A DNA stretch of 64,000 nucleotides, from NCBI GenBank assembly GCA_034520365.1, contig JAXHNP010000006.1, forward strand, positions 675,001-739,000. Reading direction: 5' to 3'. A program made the position numbers and the translations under genes. The notes below the pieces were generated by a model that was given only the letters and a program-made list of their open reading frames with translations, was not told the DNA's origin and did not search any database. This DNA is from Desulfobacterales bacterium (GTDB taxonomy: Bacteria; Desulfobacterota; Desulfobacteria; Desulfobacterales; Desulfosalsimonadaceae). Of this stretch, positions 9,901-18,379 are shown piece after piece. Numbering within the stretch: position 1 is the first letter of the stretch; each line of letters opens with the position of its first letter.

Positions 9901-12900
9901 ATGACGGCGAGACGTATGCGGATACCATCCAGGCGGTGATTGACGAGGCTGATGCAAATGACGAGGTTTATGTCCTGCCGGGGACCTATGAAGAGGCCCT
10001 CAGCATTCCCGTTGGGATCACGCTGACCTCGACCGACGGCGCGGCCGCGACCACACTCGCCGGCAGCGGGGCCACGCCGGTAACAGTGGCTGCGGACGGG
10101 GTGACCATTGACGGGTTTACCCTGACCAACCCGGACGGCACGAACGTGATCCATTCGGCCGGCAACAGCAGCCTGACCATCCGGAATAACACGATTACGG
10201 ATGTGGGGACGGCGGCCACCGGCAGCATCCACGCGATCGCCGTGGTGGGCACGGCAACAGCGTCAACCATTGCCATTGAGGACAACGAATTCAGCAACCT
10301 GGGGACAGAGGCCAACGATACGGGCGGCGCCAGCGCGATTGCGGTTGGCTGGTCGAACTACAGCAATGATGTTTCGGGCCTGCTGATTCAGAACAATACG
10401 ATCACCCATGTCCGGGCTTGCACGGATCCGTGGGTGAGCGGCGGCCCCGGGGGCCAGGGGGCCTACGGCATCCTGATCAACCTGGGGGGGCAGACCATTG
10501 CGCCCCAGATCCTGAACAACACGATCAGCGACCTGGAGGGCTGGTGGTCGCACGCCATCGGTTTGGAAGGCGATACGCCTGACGCGCTGGTGCAGGGCAA
10601 CATCATCAGCAACCTGGTGGACTACAAGACCGGCCTTGACCCAAGTGACCCGGATGCGGCCGGGGTGATGGTGGAGGACAACGCGTCTGCGGACACAGTG
10701 ACGATAACAGGCAACAGCTTCAGCGACATGTCCGTGGGCGTTCGCAACAACATGGTGGCCACGGTGGATGCCCAGGGCAACTGGTGGGGAGACACGGAGC
10801 CGAGCGATGACGTGTACAACCCCGGAGGCGGCAGCGTCTCGTACGCGCCGTTCTGGAGCCAGGATTACGTGGCTGACGATCACAGCGGGGCGTGGACGTG
10901 GCACGTGGATGGTTCCGGCTACATCCAGGATGCGGTGGACAAGGCCGAGGTGCTCGACGGCGACACCATCTACGTGGATGCCGGCACCTATCCGGAGCAG
11001 GTGGAGGTCACCAAGGCCGTGACCCTGGCGGGCATGAACGATCCCGCCGGCGTTGATGCCGCAGTTGTGGAAGGCAAGGTGAATATCCGGGTGGACGGCG
11101 TGACGGTGAGCCTGCTCAAGATTACCAACACGGGCGGTGCCGGCGAGCAGGAAGGGATTTTCGTCGGTGCGCCGGCAGGCTATACGGATTACCCGGCCAA
11201 AACCATCGAGATCAGCAACAACCTGATTGACGGGGTGGATACTTCGGCCACTGATGTGGCTGCGGAAGGCATCCATGTCAAGTCTTACAACGAGGAGCAG
11301 ATCGATGGAATTAATATTATTGATAATACGATTAAAAATGTTTCCCAGCCGGCTTATGGTGCCAATGGTATCAAGCTGCAGGCGGATTTGAACAACGTCA
11401 ACGTTCTGCGCAATACCATAGAGAACATCCACGGCGCCTGGAGCTACGGGGTGGTGGCCACGCCGTCGGGATCCGAACTTGGTTTCCCGAAGAATGTGAC
11501 GATCGAGGAGAACATCTTTTCCGGGGTCACGGCTGAGACGGCCGAGTACGCCTGCGCGGTGGGGCTGGATACAGCCGGCGGCGGCTTCGAAGAGGAGACC
11601 ATCCCCGATGCGACGGAACTTGAAGTGCATTACAACGAGTTCGGCGACACGTATTGCGGGGTGGTGAACAAGGACCTGGACGAGGTGCTCGATGCTGAGT
11701 ACAACGACTGGGGTGACCCGTCCGGGCCGTACCATGATACCGAGAACCCGGACGGTACCGGGGCAGCGGTTTCAGACAAGGTGGATTTTGATCCCTGGCT
11801 AGGTGGAGACAACCTCTACATCAAGACCGACGCGGAGACGGACCCGATCGAGGACAGCACGGGGACGCATGACGTGACGTCAAACGGGCCGGTCACAGTA
11901 GAGGCGTTTGGCAAGGACGCGGCCATGGCCTTTGACGGATCCGGGGATTACCTGAGTGTCCCGGCCAGCGCGGACTGGGATTTTGGTGCGGGTGATTTTA
12001 CGATTGACCTGTGGGTGAATCCCGTTTCCGTATCCGGCTACAACGGCCTGTTGAGTGCCTTTGAATGGATTTCGGGCTCAACACATGACGCGTACAAGCT
12101 CTACATAGACGACGGCGTCTTCACGTTTGATGTCAGGGACGAAGGCACCTGGACGGTTCTCACGGGGGCCACTCCCGCCAGTGCGGGCGCGTGGTACCAC
12201 GTGGCGGCGGAACGGGACGGGGATGAGTTGACGCTTTACGTGAACGGATTGGCCGAGGACAGCGCGACGTTTACCGGCTCGGTAAACTCCTCGAGCGACG
12301 GCCTGGTGGTCGGCCGGCATGTGACCAATGTAAACAACTATTATTTCAGCGGCCACATGGACGAGATCCGGGTGGCCAAGGGCACGGCCCGGTTTGGCGG
12401 TGATTTTTCGGATAATCTGCCGAACAAGCCGTACCTGGATATGGCCGCGTTTATCGATGGAAACAGCAATGGAAGCTACGATGACGGCGAGACTTACGGG
12501 GACACCATCCAAACGGTGATTGACGAGGCTGCTGCAACTGACGAGGTTTATGTCCTGCCGGGGACCTATGAAGAGGCCTTCAGCATTCCCGTTGGGATCA
12601 CGCTGACCTCGACCGACGGGGCGGCCGCGACCACACTCGCCGGCAGCGGCGCCACGCCGGTGACGGTGGCTGCGGATGGGGTGACCATTGACGGGTTTAC
12701 CCTGACCAACCCGGACGGCACGAACGTGATCCAATCGGCCGGCAACAGCAGCCTGGCCATCCGGAACAACACGATTACGGATGTGGGCACCGTGGCCCCG
12801 GCCGGGGGATCGGCCCATGATATCCACGCGGTGGCGATTGTGGGCAACAACGCGGATGCCTCGACCATTACCATCGAGGACAACGAGTTCAGCAACATCG

Positions 12901-15161
12901 GCACGGTGGAAAACGACTGGGGCAGCGCCAGTGCCATCGGCGTGGGCTGGACGGGCCAGAGCTACAATGTGTCCGGGCTGGTGATCCAGGACAACACGAT
13001 CTCCGGGGTCCGGGCGAGCACAGAGGAATGGACCGGTTCGGATCCGCAGGGCCAGGGGGCCTACGGCATTATCATCAATCTTGGGGCCCAGACCATTGCG
13101 CCCCAGATCCTGGATAACACCATCAGCGACCTGGAGGGTCTGTGGGCGCATGCCATCGGCCTGGAGGGCGACACGCCCGACGCGCTGGTGCAGGGCAACA
13201 TCATCAGCAATCTGGTGGATTACAAGACGGCACTCGGGGATCCGGATGCGGCGGCCGTGATGGTGGAGTCCAACGCGTCGGCCGATACCGTGACGATCAC
13301 CGAGAACAGCTTCACCGATCTTTCGGTGGGCGTGCGCAACCAGATGGTGGCGACGGTGGATGCCCGTGGCAACTGGTGGGGCGACACGGAGCCGAGCGAT
13401 GACGTGTACAACCCCGAAGGCGGCAGCGTCTCCTACGTACCGTTCTGGAGCGAGGACTACGTGGACGATGATCACAGCAGTCCGTGGACGTGGCAGGTGG
13501 ACAGTTCCGGCTACATCCAGGATGCCATTGACGCGGCTTCTGACGGCGACACCATTAATGTTGGTCCGGGAGATTACGCGCAAAATGTAGGGGTTACAAA
13601 GGAAGTCACGTTACAGTCAACGGACGGTGCCGGAACAACATTGATTACCGGAACGGGAACGGCTGAACGGGTCTCAATCGACGCGGATAATGTGACGATC
13701 GATGGGTTCACGATAACGAATCCCACCGGTAACAATGGCATTACAACCGCTGGATTCAGTTACCTGACTATAAAGAACAATATCCTTGCCGATATCGGGA
13801 GCAGCGCAACAAGCGGAAACAGCCATGGCGTGATAATAACAGGATCCGCCTATGCTACCGATATAGTCATTCAAGGCAACCAGTTCATTCAGATTCACGG
13901 AGGGGAATCGGGGGTCTGTGATGCGGCTGCCAAATCGACCAATGGAAGTGCCAAGGCAATCGGTGTTTGCTGCAAAGATTCTGCATTCAATGTTGATAAT
14001 CTAACAATTCAAAACAACATTATTGCGGACGTAAATGCCTGCACCTGTGATTTTGACAATGGCGGAAAAGGAGCCTATGGCATACTCCTTGGTCTCGGTG
14101 CTAACGGCAACGGTGGTGAGGTCTTGAATGCCAAAGTGATTGATAATGACATTACTGATCTTGAAGGGCTTTGGGCAACAGGGATCGGCCTGGAAGGGCC
14201 GACGCCGGGCGCCGAGGTGACCGGTAATACGATTGACGACTTGACCGATCATAAATCCGGCGGCGGGACCCCTGAGCTTGATAATGATGCGGCAGCGGTT
14301 AAATATGAAGACAATGCTGACGCAGATTCAGTTCTGCTTGAGGATAACAGCTTCTCAAATTGTGAAGTCGGCGTAAGAAATTTAACCAGCATTGTTGTTG
14401 ACGCTACCAACAACTGGTGGGGAGCGGATAATGGCCCCAGCAGCGTAGGCGGGGGCGGTGCCAGCGGTTCAGGCGTCGGTGTTTGGAGTGATGTCATTTA
14501 TGATCCGTGGATCATTAAGGTGACTAATTTTTGGATTAATTCAGAAGACAAGAGCGCTTCGGATCCAATTGTAGATGTCCTCAATTTTCATACGGTCACC
14601 TCGCATGGCAATGTTCAACATGAAAATCCGTTCGGTGAGAATTCGGCCATCGCCTACGACGGTTCCGGAGATTACCTGAGCGTGCCGGCCAGTGCGGACT
14701 GGGATTTCGGCGGGGAGGATTTCACCATCGACCTGTGGGTGAATCCGGCTTCCGTCTCCGGCTACAACGGTCTGTTGAGTGCCTTTGAATGGATTTCGGG
14801 CTCAACACATGACGCGTACAAGCTCTACATAGACGACGGCGTCTTCACGTTTGATGTCAGGGACGAAGGCACCTGGACGGTTCTCACGGGGGCCACTCCC
14901 GCCAGTGTGGGCGCGTGGTACCACGTGGCGGCGGAACGGGACGGGGATGAGTTGACGCTCTACGTGAACGGATTGGCCGAGGACAGCGAGACGTTTACCG
15001 GCTCGGCAAACTCCTCGGGGGCGGGCTTGGTCGTCGGGCGGCATATCACGAACTTAAATAACTATTACTTCAGCGGCCACATGGACGAAATCCGGGTGGC
15101 CAAGGGCACGGCTCGATTTGGTGGTGATTTTTCCACTGAATTGCCCAATGATCCCAAGTAA
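6939..15161 (+). CDS. Giant secreted LamG/beta-helix protein, main part (tandem 860-residue modules)
   Basis: 2,740 residues in frame from 6939; the true gene very probably begins at 4916. Module order: end of LamG 1; an Asp-rich EF-hand-like linker (DGDSNGSYDDGE); beta-helix A1 and A2; LamG 2; beta-helix B1/B2; LamG 3; beta-helix C1/C2; LamG 4. Beta-helix parts carry repeated NNTI/IEDNEFSN/IQNNTI rungs and the NWWGD motif frequent in bacterial parallel beta-helix surface proteins. LamG modules share FDGSGDYLSVP...WYHVAAERDG...GHMDEIRVAKG. Modules A and B are identical by eye at DNA level; C is diverged. No transmembrane anchor or sorting motif is visible at the C-terminus (ELPNDPK). Catalytic residues of pectate lyases are not recognisable, so adhesion is more likely than lysis (inference). 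Confidence 0.85.
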   Translation: MLYVDGVFKFSYKEAGTWSTIESTTSPDPLLWYHVAVERDGETVSLYVNGVPEGSATFSGEVNSSSDGLVVGRHVTNVNNYYFSGHMDEIRVAKGTARFGGDFSDNLPNKPYLDMAAFIDGDSNGSYDDGETYADTIQAVIDEADANDEVYVLPGTYEEALSIPVGITLTSTDGAAATTLAGSGATPVTVAADGVTIDGFTLTNPDGTNVIHSAGNSSLTIRNNTITDVGTAATGSIHAIAVVGTATASTIAIEDNEFSNLGTEANDTGGASAIAVGWSNYSNDVSGLLIQNNTITHVRACTDPWVSGGPGGQGAYGILINLGGQTIAPQILNNTISDLEGWWSHAIGLEGDTPDALVQGNIISNLVDYKTGLDPSDPDAAGVMVEDNASADTVTITGNSFSDMSVGVRNNMVATVDAQGNWWGDTEPSDDVYNPGGGSVSYAPFWSQDYVADDHSGAWTWHVDGSGYIQDAVDKAEVLDGDTIYVDAGTYPEQVEVTKAVTLAGMNDPAGVDAAVVEGKVNIRVDGVTVSLLKITNTGGAGEQEGIFVGAPAGYTDYPAKTIEISNNLIDGVDTSATDVAAEGIHVKSYNEEQIDGINIIDNTIKNVSQPAYGANGIKLQADLNNVNVLRNTIENIHGAWSYGVVATPSGSELGFPKNVTIEENIFSGVTAETAEYACAVGLDTAGGGFEEETIPDATELEVHYNEFGDTYCGVVNKDLDEVLDAEYNDWGDPSGPYHDTENPDGTGAAVSDKVDFDPWLGGDNLYIKTDAETDPIEDSTGTHDVTSNGPVTVEAFGKDAAMAFDGSGDYLSVPASADWDFGAGDFTIDLWVNPVSVSGYNGLLSAFEWISGSTHDAYKLYIDDGVFTFDVRDEGTWTVLTGATPASAGAWYHVAAERDGDELTLYVNGLAEDSATFTGSVNSSSDGLVVGRHVTNVNNYYFSGHMDEIRVAKGTARFGGDFSDNLPNKPYLDMAAFIDGDSNGSYDDGETYADTIQAVIDEADANDEVYVLPGTYEEALSIPVGITLTSTDGAAATTLAGSGATPVTVAADGVTIDGFTLTNPDGTNVIHSAGNSSLTIRNNTITDVGTAATGSIHAIAVVGTATASTIAIEDNEFSNLGTEANDTGGASAIAVGWSNYSNDVSGLLIQNNTITHVRACTDPWVSGGPGGQGAYGILINLGGQTIAPQILNNTISDLEGWWSHAIGLEGDTPDALVQGNIISNLVDYKTGLDPSDPDAAGVMVEDNASADTVTITGNSFSDMSVGVRNNMVATVDAQGNWWGDTEPSDDVYNPGGGSVSYAPFWSQDYVADDHSGAWTWHVDGSGYIQDAVDKAEVLDGDTIYVDAGTYPEQVEVTKAVTLAGMNDPAGVDAAVVEGKVNIRVDGVTVSLLKITNTGGAGEQEGIFVGAPAGYTDYPAKTIEISNNLIDGVDTSATDVAAEGIHVKSYNEEQIDGINIIDNTIKNVSQPAYGANGIKLQADLNNVNVLRNTIENIHGAWSYGVVATPSGSELGFPKNVTIEENIFSGVTAETAEYACAVGLDTAGGGFEEETIPDATELEVHYNEFGDTYCGVVNKDLDEVLDAEYNDWGDPSGPYHDTENPDGTGAAVSDKVDFDPWLGGDNLYIKTDAETDPIEDSTGTHDVTSNGPVTVEAFGKDAAMAFDGSGDYLSVPASADWDFGAGDFTIDLWVNPVSVSGYNGLLSAFEWISGSTHDAYKLYIDDGVFTFDVRDEGTWTVLTGATPASAGAWYHVAAERDGDELTLYVNGLAEDSATFTGSVNSSSDGLVVGRHVTNVNNYYFSGHMDEIRVAKGTARFGGDFSDNLPNKPYLDMAAFIDGNSNGSYDDGETYGDTIQTVIDEAAATDEVYVLPGTYEEAFSIPVGITLTSTDGAAATTLAGSGATPVTVAADGVTIDGFTLTNPDGTNVIQSAGNSSLAIRNNTITDVGTVAPAGGSAHDIHAVAIVGNNADASTITIEDNEFSNIGTVENDWGSASAIGVGWTGQSYNVSGLVIQDNTISGVRASTEEWTGSDPQGQGAYGIIINLGAQTIAPQILDNTISDLEGLWAHAIGLEGDTPDALVQGNIISNLVDYKTALGDPDAAAVMVESNASADTVTITENSFTDLSVGVRNQMVATVDARGNWWGDTEPSDDVYNPEGGSVSYVPFWSEDYVDDDHSSPWTWQVDSSGYIQDAIDAASDGDTINVGPGDYAQNVGVTKEVTLQSTDGAGTTLITGTGTAERVSIDADNVTIDGFTITNPTGNNGITTAGFSYLTIKNNILADIGSSATSGNSHGVIITGSAYATDIVIQGNQFIQIHGGESGVCDAAAKSTNGSAKAIGVCCKDSAFNVDNLTIQNNIIADVNACTCDFDNGGKGAYGILLGLGANGNGGEVLNAKVIDNDITDLEGLWATGIGLEGPTPGAEVTGNTIDDLTDHKSGGGTPELDNDAAAVKYEDNADADSVLLEDNSFSNCEVGVRNLTSIVVDATNNWWGADNGPSSVGGGGASGSGVGVWSDVIYDPWIIKVTNFWINSEDKSASDPIVDVLNFHTVTSHGNVQHENPFGENSAIAYDGSGDYLSVPASADWDFGGEDFTIDLWVNPASVSGYNGLLSAFEWISGSTHDAYKLYIDDGVFTFDVRDEGTWTVLTGATPASVGAWYHVAAERDGDELTLYVNGLAEDSETFTGSANSSGAGLVVGRHITNLNNYYFSGHMDEIRVAKGTARFGGDFSTELPNDPK
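7134..12349 (+). repeat. Tandem 2,580-bp duplication inside the giant gene (two copies, ~100% identical by eye)
   Basis: Bases 7134-9769 recur at 9714-12349 with a constant offset of 2,580 and no mismatch in the lines compared. The flanking differences are at 7133/9713 and 9770/12350. The unit is 860 codons, so reading frame is preserved. A third unit continues from 12350 to about 14510 but diverges progressively. Such identity implies recent unequal crossover or ongoing gene conversion. It is also a place where an assembly could mis-count copies. Confidence 0.93.
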
Positions 15162-15187
15162 TTAAACTCAATTTTTCAATAACTTAA

Positions 15188-15236
15188 ATTCAGCCCCTGC
15201 CCAGCGATTACTGCTGAGCAGGGGCTGTTTAGCTTT
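15188..15236 (+). terminator. Rho-independent terminator of the giant gene
   Basis: Stem CAGCCCCTGC (15191-15200) pairs with GCAGGGGCTG (15218-15227), extended by an inner CAGC/GCTG pairing (15202-15205/15213-15216), followed by a T-rich run (TTTAGCTTTT). It lies 30 bp after the stop codon of the giant gene. Confidence 0.88.
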
Positions 15237-15543
15237 TGCGGTGTGAATTGGGTGTCATGAATTGGGTGTCAAACCTTGAATTGTGAATTAAAAGTTCACG
15301 GTTCGTGGTTTAGGGTTCAAGGTTCATGGTTCGGAACTATGGCCATGTAGCGGAAGGCTTCAGCCTTTCAGGTGTAGGGTTCGTAATTAAGCACCAAAAA
15401 GAAAAAAGCACCAAATCTCAAATTACAAATTACAAACAAGAACCAAATTGCAATGACCAAAATTTCAAACAAACGGCGGCTTGAGATAAGCGCAGTTGTC
15501 ATGTTTTCTGGTTGACCTTGAGCAATATCACTGAGGTGAAAAA
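15237..15543. repeat. Composite intercassette repeat block (first occurrence)
   Basis: No gene. Contains the core GGGTGTCAAACCTTGAATT... at 15264-15291, a short GTTCACGGTTCGTGG heptamer-like tract, then the AT-rich GCACCAAA/CAAATTACAAAC tract (15388-15470) and the CGGCGGCTTGAGATAAGCGCAGTTGTCAT segment found before several other cassettes. It marks the left edge of the accessory island. Confidence 0.8.
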
Positions 15544-15644
15544 ATGGAAGAATACACAGTGAAAAGGCCATTAAAAAGGCCGCCAACCCATCCGGGGGAA
15601 ATTCTGCGGGAAGATGTATTGATAAATCTTGGGTTATCGGTAAG

Positions 15645-16977
15645 GTAATAAGTTAAAATAAAATATACAAATATGTTGACTTTTGTTTCACTTCCATACT
15701 ACAGTCAAATGTATGGAAACTCAACAGAAAGAAGATCTGATCAGTCAGGTGAAAAAAAGGTTCGAGTTGATGGCGGCTCATTTGTCAGAAAAGGACAAAA
15801 GGATATGGGCTGCATCAGAAGCCAATACAATTGGCAGAGGAGGAGATACCATTGTTTGCCAGGCAACAGGTATGTCACGTGTGACCATCGGAAAAGGAAA
15901 AAGGAACTGACGGGTAAAGCAGATGGAAGCAAAAAACGCATACGTAAATCTGGGGGTGGGCGTAAGCGTCTGGTGGATAAAAATCCTGCATTGATTAAAG
16001 ACCTTGATATGCTAATAGATCCGCTTACCAGAGGCGATCCGGAATCTCCTCTCAGATGGACCTGTAAAAGTACCTATAAACTATCAGAAGCCCTTCGTAA
16101 AAGAGGGCATAATGTGTCCCAGAAGACTGTGTATTTGATGCTTCAGGAAATGGGTTACAGTATGCAGGCCAATCGAAAAATTAAGGAGGGAAAACAAAGT
16201 CCGGATCGGGATGCACAGTTCAATTTTATATATGAGCAGGTAAAAGAGTTTCAAGGCGATGGTCAGCCTGTTATTTCAGTCGATGCCAAGAAAAAAGAAA
16301 ATATTGGCCAATATAAAAACACCGGTATGGAGTGGGAACCCGCCGGGCAACCAACCGATGTGAACACATATGACTTTCCGGACAAAGAGAAAGGTAAAGC
16401 TTGTCCTTACGGTATCTATGATTTGACACGTAATGAGGGATGGGTAAGCGTCGGTATAAGTCGAGATACAGCACAATTTGCGGTTGAAAGCATTCGGCGT
16501 TGGTGGAATGAAATGGGCTGTTTCAGGTATCCCGGCGCTACCCGGTTGCTGATCACAGCAGACGGCGGTGGCAGTAACGGCTACCGAGTTCGTTTGTGGA
16601 AAAAAGAGGTTCAGTCTCTGGTAAATGAATTGGGAATTACGATCAGTATTTGTCATTTTCCGCCCGGGACAAGCAAATGGAATAAAATCGAGCATCAAAT
16701 GTTTTCTTTTATGAGCAAGAACTGGCGGGGACGACCATTAGATAGCCTTGGGACTATAGTCAATCTGATTTCAAACACCACAACCCAAAAAGGCCTGAAA
16801 ATAGAGGCTGATATTGATGATACGCAATATGAAAAAGGTCTTAAAGTTGGTGATGATGAAATGGCTCAGCTAAACATTGAGCGAGCGAGTTTTCATGGTG
16901 AATGGAATTACAAAATAATGCCTCAGGAAGTCATGTATACTGGATAAAATTTGTACACTTTATTTTAACTTAGATAC
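15645..16977 (+). mobile_element. ISAzo13-type insertion sequence (1,333 bp)
   Basis: Ends are GTAATAAGTTAAAATAAA on the left and, in reverse complement, GTATCTAAGTTAAAATAAA on the right, continuing as a further similar (T)GTACAAAT-type stretch. Flanked by a 4-bp direct repeat TAAG (15641-15644 and 16978-16981) that is single in the uninterrupted copy near 21998. It carries one transposase gene in two frames. Confidence 0.9.
15713..16947 (+). CDS. ISAzo13 family transposase (Rhodopirellula-type DDE), with a -1 frame change
   Basis: About 411 residues when the two frames are joined. The first frame runs METQQKEDLISQVKKRFELM to GKGKRN (15713-15910). The second carries RKRKKELTGKADGSKK onward to 16947. 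The join falls in GGAAAAGGAAAAAGG around 15889-15903; one more A would restore a single frame (GKGKKELTG). DDE-like landmarks are ISVDAKKKENIG, ITADGGGSNGYR and KWNKIEHQMFSF, the typical spacing of this family's D, D and E. Either a lost A or ribosomal slippage on the A-run explains the break. It excises and integrates the host element. Confidence 0.87.
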
Positions 16978-17222
16978 TAAGCGAAGCAGCACGAAAACTC
17001 GGGGTTTCTCGACAGCAGTTGCATCGCATCTTAGCCTGCACGCATCCGATTACAATAGAAATGGCTCTTCGAATCGGCAAATTTGTTGGAAACGGGCCTG
17101 GCATATGGTTACGTATGCAGCAGGCGCATGATCTTTGGCAAGCTGAGCAACGAATGAGGGATCAGTTATCAAAAATTGAACCGGCTTCACCTGATTATTG
17201 CAACAATCAAGATTGTCTATGA

Positions 17223-17490
17223 ATGGTTTTATAAAGGAGTTCACGGTTCACAGTTCACGGTTCAGGGTTAAATTCCAAATCTCAAATTACAAATAACAAA
17301 CAAGCACCAAGCAGAATTAAGCACCAAATAACAAAACACAAATTTCAAACAAGCACCAAATCTCAATGACCAAAAATCGAAAATTCCGCTCCCTGCCTTT
17401 TCTGCCTGCAATTGACTTTGCATGGGAACATATTTAAAATATAGATAATGATGTTGATGCCATAGATATTGATTTTCGATTATTCGATTA
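17223..17490. repeat. Composite repeat tract (heptamer plus AT-rich part, no core)
   Basis: A short GTTCACG/GTTCACA/GTTCAGG array (17239-17268) followed by the AT-rich GCACCAAAT/CAAATTACAAAC tract to about 17370, then a ~100-bp segment (CTCCCTGCCTTTTCTGCC...) which also precedes the second UPF0175 copy at 22950. No core of the GGGTGTCAAACC type was seen here. Confidence 0.65.
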
Positions 17491-17501
17491 GGGGAAGGGT
17501 T

Positions 17502-17753
17502 ATGACCATGACGAAATTGACCATAGAGGTGCCGGAGACAGCGTTTGCGGCATTCAAGCAGACGCCGGCTGAATTCGTCCGGGCAATGAAAATGACAGCT
17601 CTTGTTAAGTGGTATGAAGAGGGCAAGATTTCACAGTCCAAGGCAGCCGAAATCGCGGGTATATCCCGGCAGGAGTTTCTTGAACATTTATATGAGCATA
17701 AAATTTCACCGTATCAGCTTGCCCCTGAGGAATTAATCGATGAAGTCGGATAA
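17502..17753 (+). CDS. UPF0175 family antitoxin, copy 1
   Basis: An 83-residue protein. The segment KMTALVKWYEEGKISQSKAAEIAGISRQEFLEHLYEHKISPYQ is characteristic of UPF0175, a ribbon/helix-turn-helix antitoxin family normally paired with a DUF3368 PIN-domain toxin. ATG 17502 follows GGGGAAGGG. The toxin gene that should overlap its 3' end survives only as a 15-codon stub (17740-17787). Nearly identical to the copy at 23063-23314. Confidence 0.85.
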   Translation: MTMTKLTIEVPETAFAAFKQTPAEFVRAMKMTALVKWYEEGKISQSKAAEIAGISRQEFLEHLYEHKISPYQLAPEELIDEVG

Positions 17754-17787
17754 GCTTGTAGTCAATGCTTCTCGGCCTATGGGATGA
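17740..17787 (+). pseudogene. N-terminal stub of a DUF3368 PIN-domain toxin, copy 1
   Basis: Reads MKSDKLVVNASRPMG then stop, overlapping the end of the UPF0175 gene by 14 bases, as toxin genes of this family do. KLVVNAS is the usual first strand with the catalytic Asp/Asn region of DUF3368 proteins. Everything after it is missing and replaced by the start of the DUF6883 gene. The same stub, with the same truncation point, follows the second antitoxin copy. Confidence 0.7.
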
Positions 17788-17803
17788 TACATGATAGAGT
17801 GGC

Positions 17804-18136
17804 ATGAAAGTTCCTAACTGTAAAAATGCTGAGGTTCCAGAGAGCAAGATTGTTGATTATCTTCTTTCTCAAAGGCATCCAGAGGGAGGGCCAAAGGCAA
17901 GGTTTTTCTTCGGATGGGGGTTCACGGTAGAAGCACGGGGCGTTCTCGCTTCAGCTTTGATAAAGCAAGTCAATGAAAACGATTACGCCAATGCCGAGGA
18001 GGGAAGGCATGGAACAAAGTACATTGTCGAAGCTCCGATCGAATCACCAAAAGGAGCAACCACTCCGGTGAAAACAATCTGGATGATCGCGGAAGGCACG
18101 AAACATCCTCGATTGATCACCGCATATCCAGCATGA
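17804..18136 (+). CDS. DUF6883 family protein, copy 1
   Basis: A 110-residue protein starting MKVPNCKNAEVPESKIVDYLLS and containing GPKARFFFGWGF, HGTKYIVEAPI, TIWMIAEGTKHPRLITAYP. This pattern is that of DUF6883, which occurs free-standing next to DUF4926 genes and as the last domain of some polymorphic toxins, so a toxin role is plausible but not shown. It is followed 12 bp later by a DUF4926 gene. Intact here; the second copy is disrupted by an IS21 element. Confidence 0.78.
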   Translation: MKVPNCKNAEVPESKIVDYLLSQRHPEGGPKARFFFGWGFTVEARGVLASALIKQVNENDYANAEEGRHGTKYIVEAPIESPKGATTPVKTIWMIAEGTKHPRLITAYPA

Positions 18137-18148
18137 TAGAGGAAAGAA

Positions 18149-18379
18149 ATGATAAAGGAACACGATAGAGTCATTCTAACGGAAGCGATTGAAGAACATG
18201 GGCTTGAGGCTGGTGACATCGGAGCCGTAGTTTATGTTCATGGCAAAGGAGAAGCCTTTGAGGTGGAATTCGTGACCCTGGACGGAAAAACAGCCGCAGT
18301 CTTGGAGTTGGAGTCACATCAGGTGAGATTTGCAACTGCGCGAGAAATCCCCCACGCAAGGCCTCTCTCCGCTGCCTAA
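18149..18379 (+). CDS. DUF4926 family protein, copy 1
   Basis: A 76-residue protein: MIKEHDRVILTEAIEEHGLEAGDIGAVVYVHGKGEAFEVEF, a small SH3-like barrel pattern typical of DUF4926. GAGGAAAG precedes the ATG. Always next to DUF6883 in this window, in both copies, which suggests a functional pair (putative toxin and partner). Identical sequence to 26625-26855. Confidence 0.82.
   Translation: MIKEHDRVILTEAIEEHGLEAGDIGAVVYVHGKGEAFEVEFVTLDGKTAAVLELESHQVRFATAREIPHARPLSAA

Larger units (their letters stand above)
15544..17222 (+). pseudogene. HigA-type antitoxin gene, copy 1, interrupted by an insertion sequence
   Basis: The two halves (15544-15644 and 16982-17222) together match the intact copy at 21904-22245: MEEYTVKRPLKRP then HPGEIL and an XRE-type helix-turn-helix (SEAARKLGVSRQQLHRI). 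The gene has been split after codon 33 by an ISAzo13-type element with a duplicated TAAG. GAGGTGAAAAA precedes the ATG as in copy 2. No HigB/RelE toxin gene lies next to it, so even before insertion it was probably an orphan antitoxin. Confidence 0.88.

Noticed and set aside
7131-13583. Long minus-strand open frames of ~490-500 codons opposite the giant gene
   Set aside because: They mirror the GC-rich codon pattern of the sense gene, repeat with its 2,580-bp period, and encode His/Arg/Val-rich sequence with no family resemblance.
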